Assembly (NCBI RefSeq): GCF_002995785.1
Contig: NZ_PVXO01000073.1
Location: 90,567-154,566 of the forward strand
Source of the DNA: Clostridium liquoris
GTDB taxonomy: Bacteria > Bacillota > Clostridia > Clostridiales > Clostridiaceae
Length of the DNA: 64,000 nt
Direction: 5' to 3'
Each line of letters opens with the position of its first letter. Position 1 is the stretch's first letter. The position numbers were made by a program, and so were the translations under genes. The notes below the pieces were generated by a model. The model did no database searches. It was not told the DNA's origin and was given only the letters and a program-made list of their open reading frames with translations. Of the stretch, positions 63,751-64,000 are shown piece after piece.

Positions 63751-63935
63751 TAAATACTCTCCTTTAACTAAAAATTATTACGCTTAGATTATTATAATTT
63801 ATATTTTGTTAAAATGGAAATAAATCTTTCCCTACCATTTCTAATATAATGCTGCAAAACAATTGTATAGGAATGACTTAGAGTATAATTTTAGTAGGCA
63901 AAAGTAGTAATAATTACTGCTTAAAAAATTAAAAG

Positions 63936-63956
63936 GAGATACAAAAAGTATCTCCC
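63936..63956 (-). terminator. Terminator of a minus-strand gene beyond the window
   Basis: GGAGATAC (63936-63943) and GTATCTCC (63949-63956) form a stem. On the minus strand TTTTAATTTTTTAA follows. It implies a minus-strand gene ending just after base 64000. Confidence 0.75.
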
Positions 63957-64000
63957 ACATACATAAAAAATCCATTATAATGTAAGTTGATATTACTATA

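Overview
The window is AT-rich low-GC Firmicute DNA: AGGAGG-type ribosome binding sites, frequent TTG starts, a T-box valS leader, a V-type ATPase operon, an ECF folate transporter and a spore-type PdaB-like deacetylase. This points to Clostridium sensu stricto, close in style to amino-acid fermenters such as the C. tetani / C. tetanomorphum group. The species cannot be fixed from the sequence. No rRNA, tRNA, CRISPR array or intact mobile element was seen; the only mobile-element trace is a decayed IS200-type tnpA fragment near 19.1 kb.

Layout. 0.4-3.1 kb: asd-dapA-dapB (aspartate to diaminopimelate/lysine). 3.1-11.8 kb: housekeeping and small conserved genes (double-OB SSB-like protein, unknown 163-aa protein, PdaB-like deacetylase, DUF4364 regulator, beta-propeller protein, TSCPD protein, folC, and valS behind a T-box). 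11.8-34.8 kb: a large histidine-fermentation island. It holds ftcD-folT-fhs-fchA, a glutamate symporter (gltS), a HutF-like amidohydrolase, a DAACS symporter with an L-cysteine desulfidase-family gene, an operon of DapF-like racemase, permease and hutH, a SARP/BTAD-ATPase-TPR regulator with a TRIC channel and a soluble chemoreceptor, and hutU-hutI. 34.9-39.4 kb: a sigma-54 response regulator, a histidine kinase with an extracellular solute-binding domain, and a divergent NMT1/SsuA-type lipoprotein. 40.0-44.3 kb: three tandem gltS paralogues. 44.4-48.7 kb: a giant fused 2-hydroxyacyl-CoA dehydratase activase-type protein. 48.8-57.4 kb: a nine-gene V-type ATPase operon. 57.6-64 kb: SsuBC-type ABC genes, a TPR protein, a second deacetylase, a membrane transglutaminase, recX and an M16 peptidase.

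How it works together. Histidine (possibly also D-histidine through the DapF-fold protein) enters by the permease. HutH, HutU and HutI convert it to formiminoglutamate. FtcD passes the formimino group to tetrahydrofolate, FchA releases ammonia, and Fhs can recover ATP and formate. FolT supplies folate, and several GltS and DAACS carriers move the resulting glutamate or related amino acids.

Main observation. The three hut transcription units (ftcD, the DapF-like gene, hutU) each have a promoter without a -35 box. Each carries two direct AGACG-like repeats 11 bp apart, ending exactly 9 bp before a perfect TATAAT. That is nearly the architecture known for SARP activators, and a SARP/BTAD-STAND regulator is encoded inside the same island. 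This suggests a SARP-controlled histidine regulon. Two neighbouring transport units (gltS, and the desulfidase-DAACS pair) instead carry good sigma-54 promoters, and a sigma-54 activator is encoded a few kilobases away.
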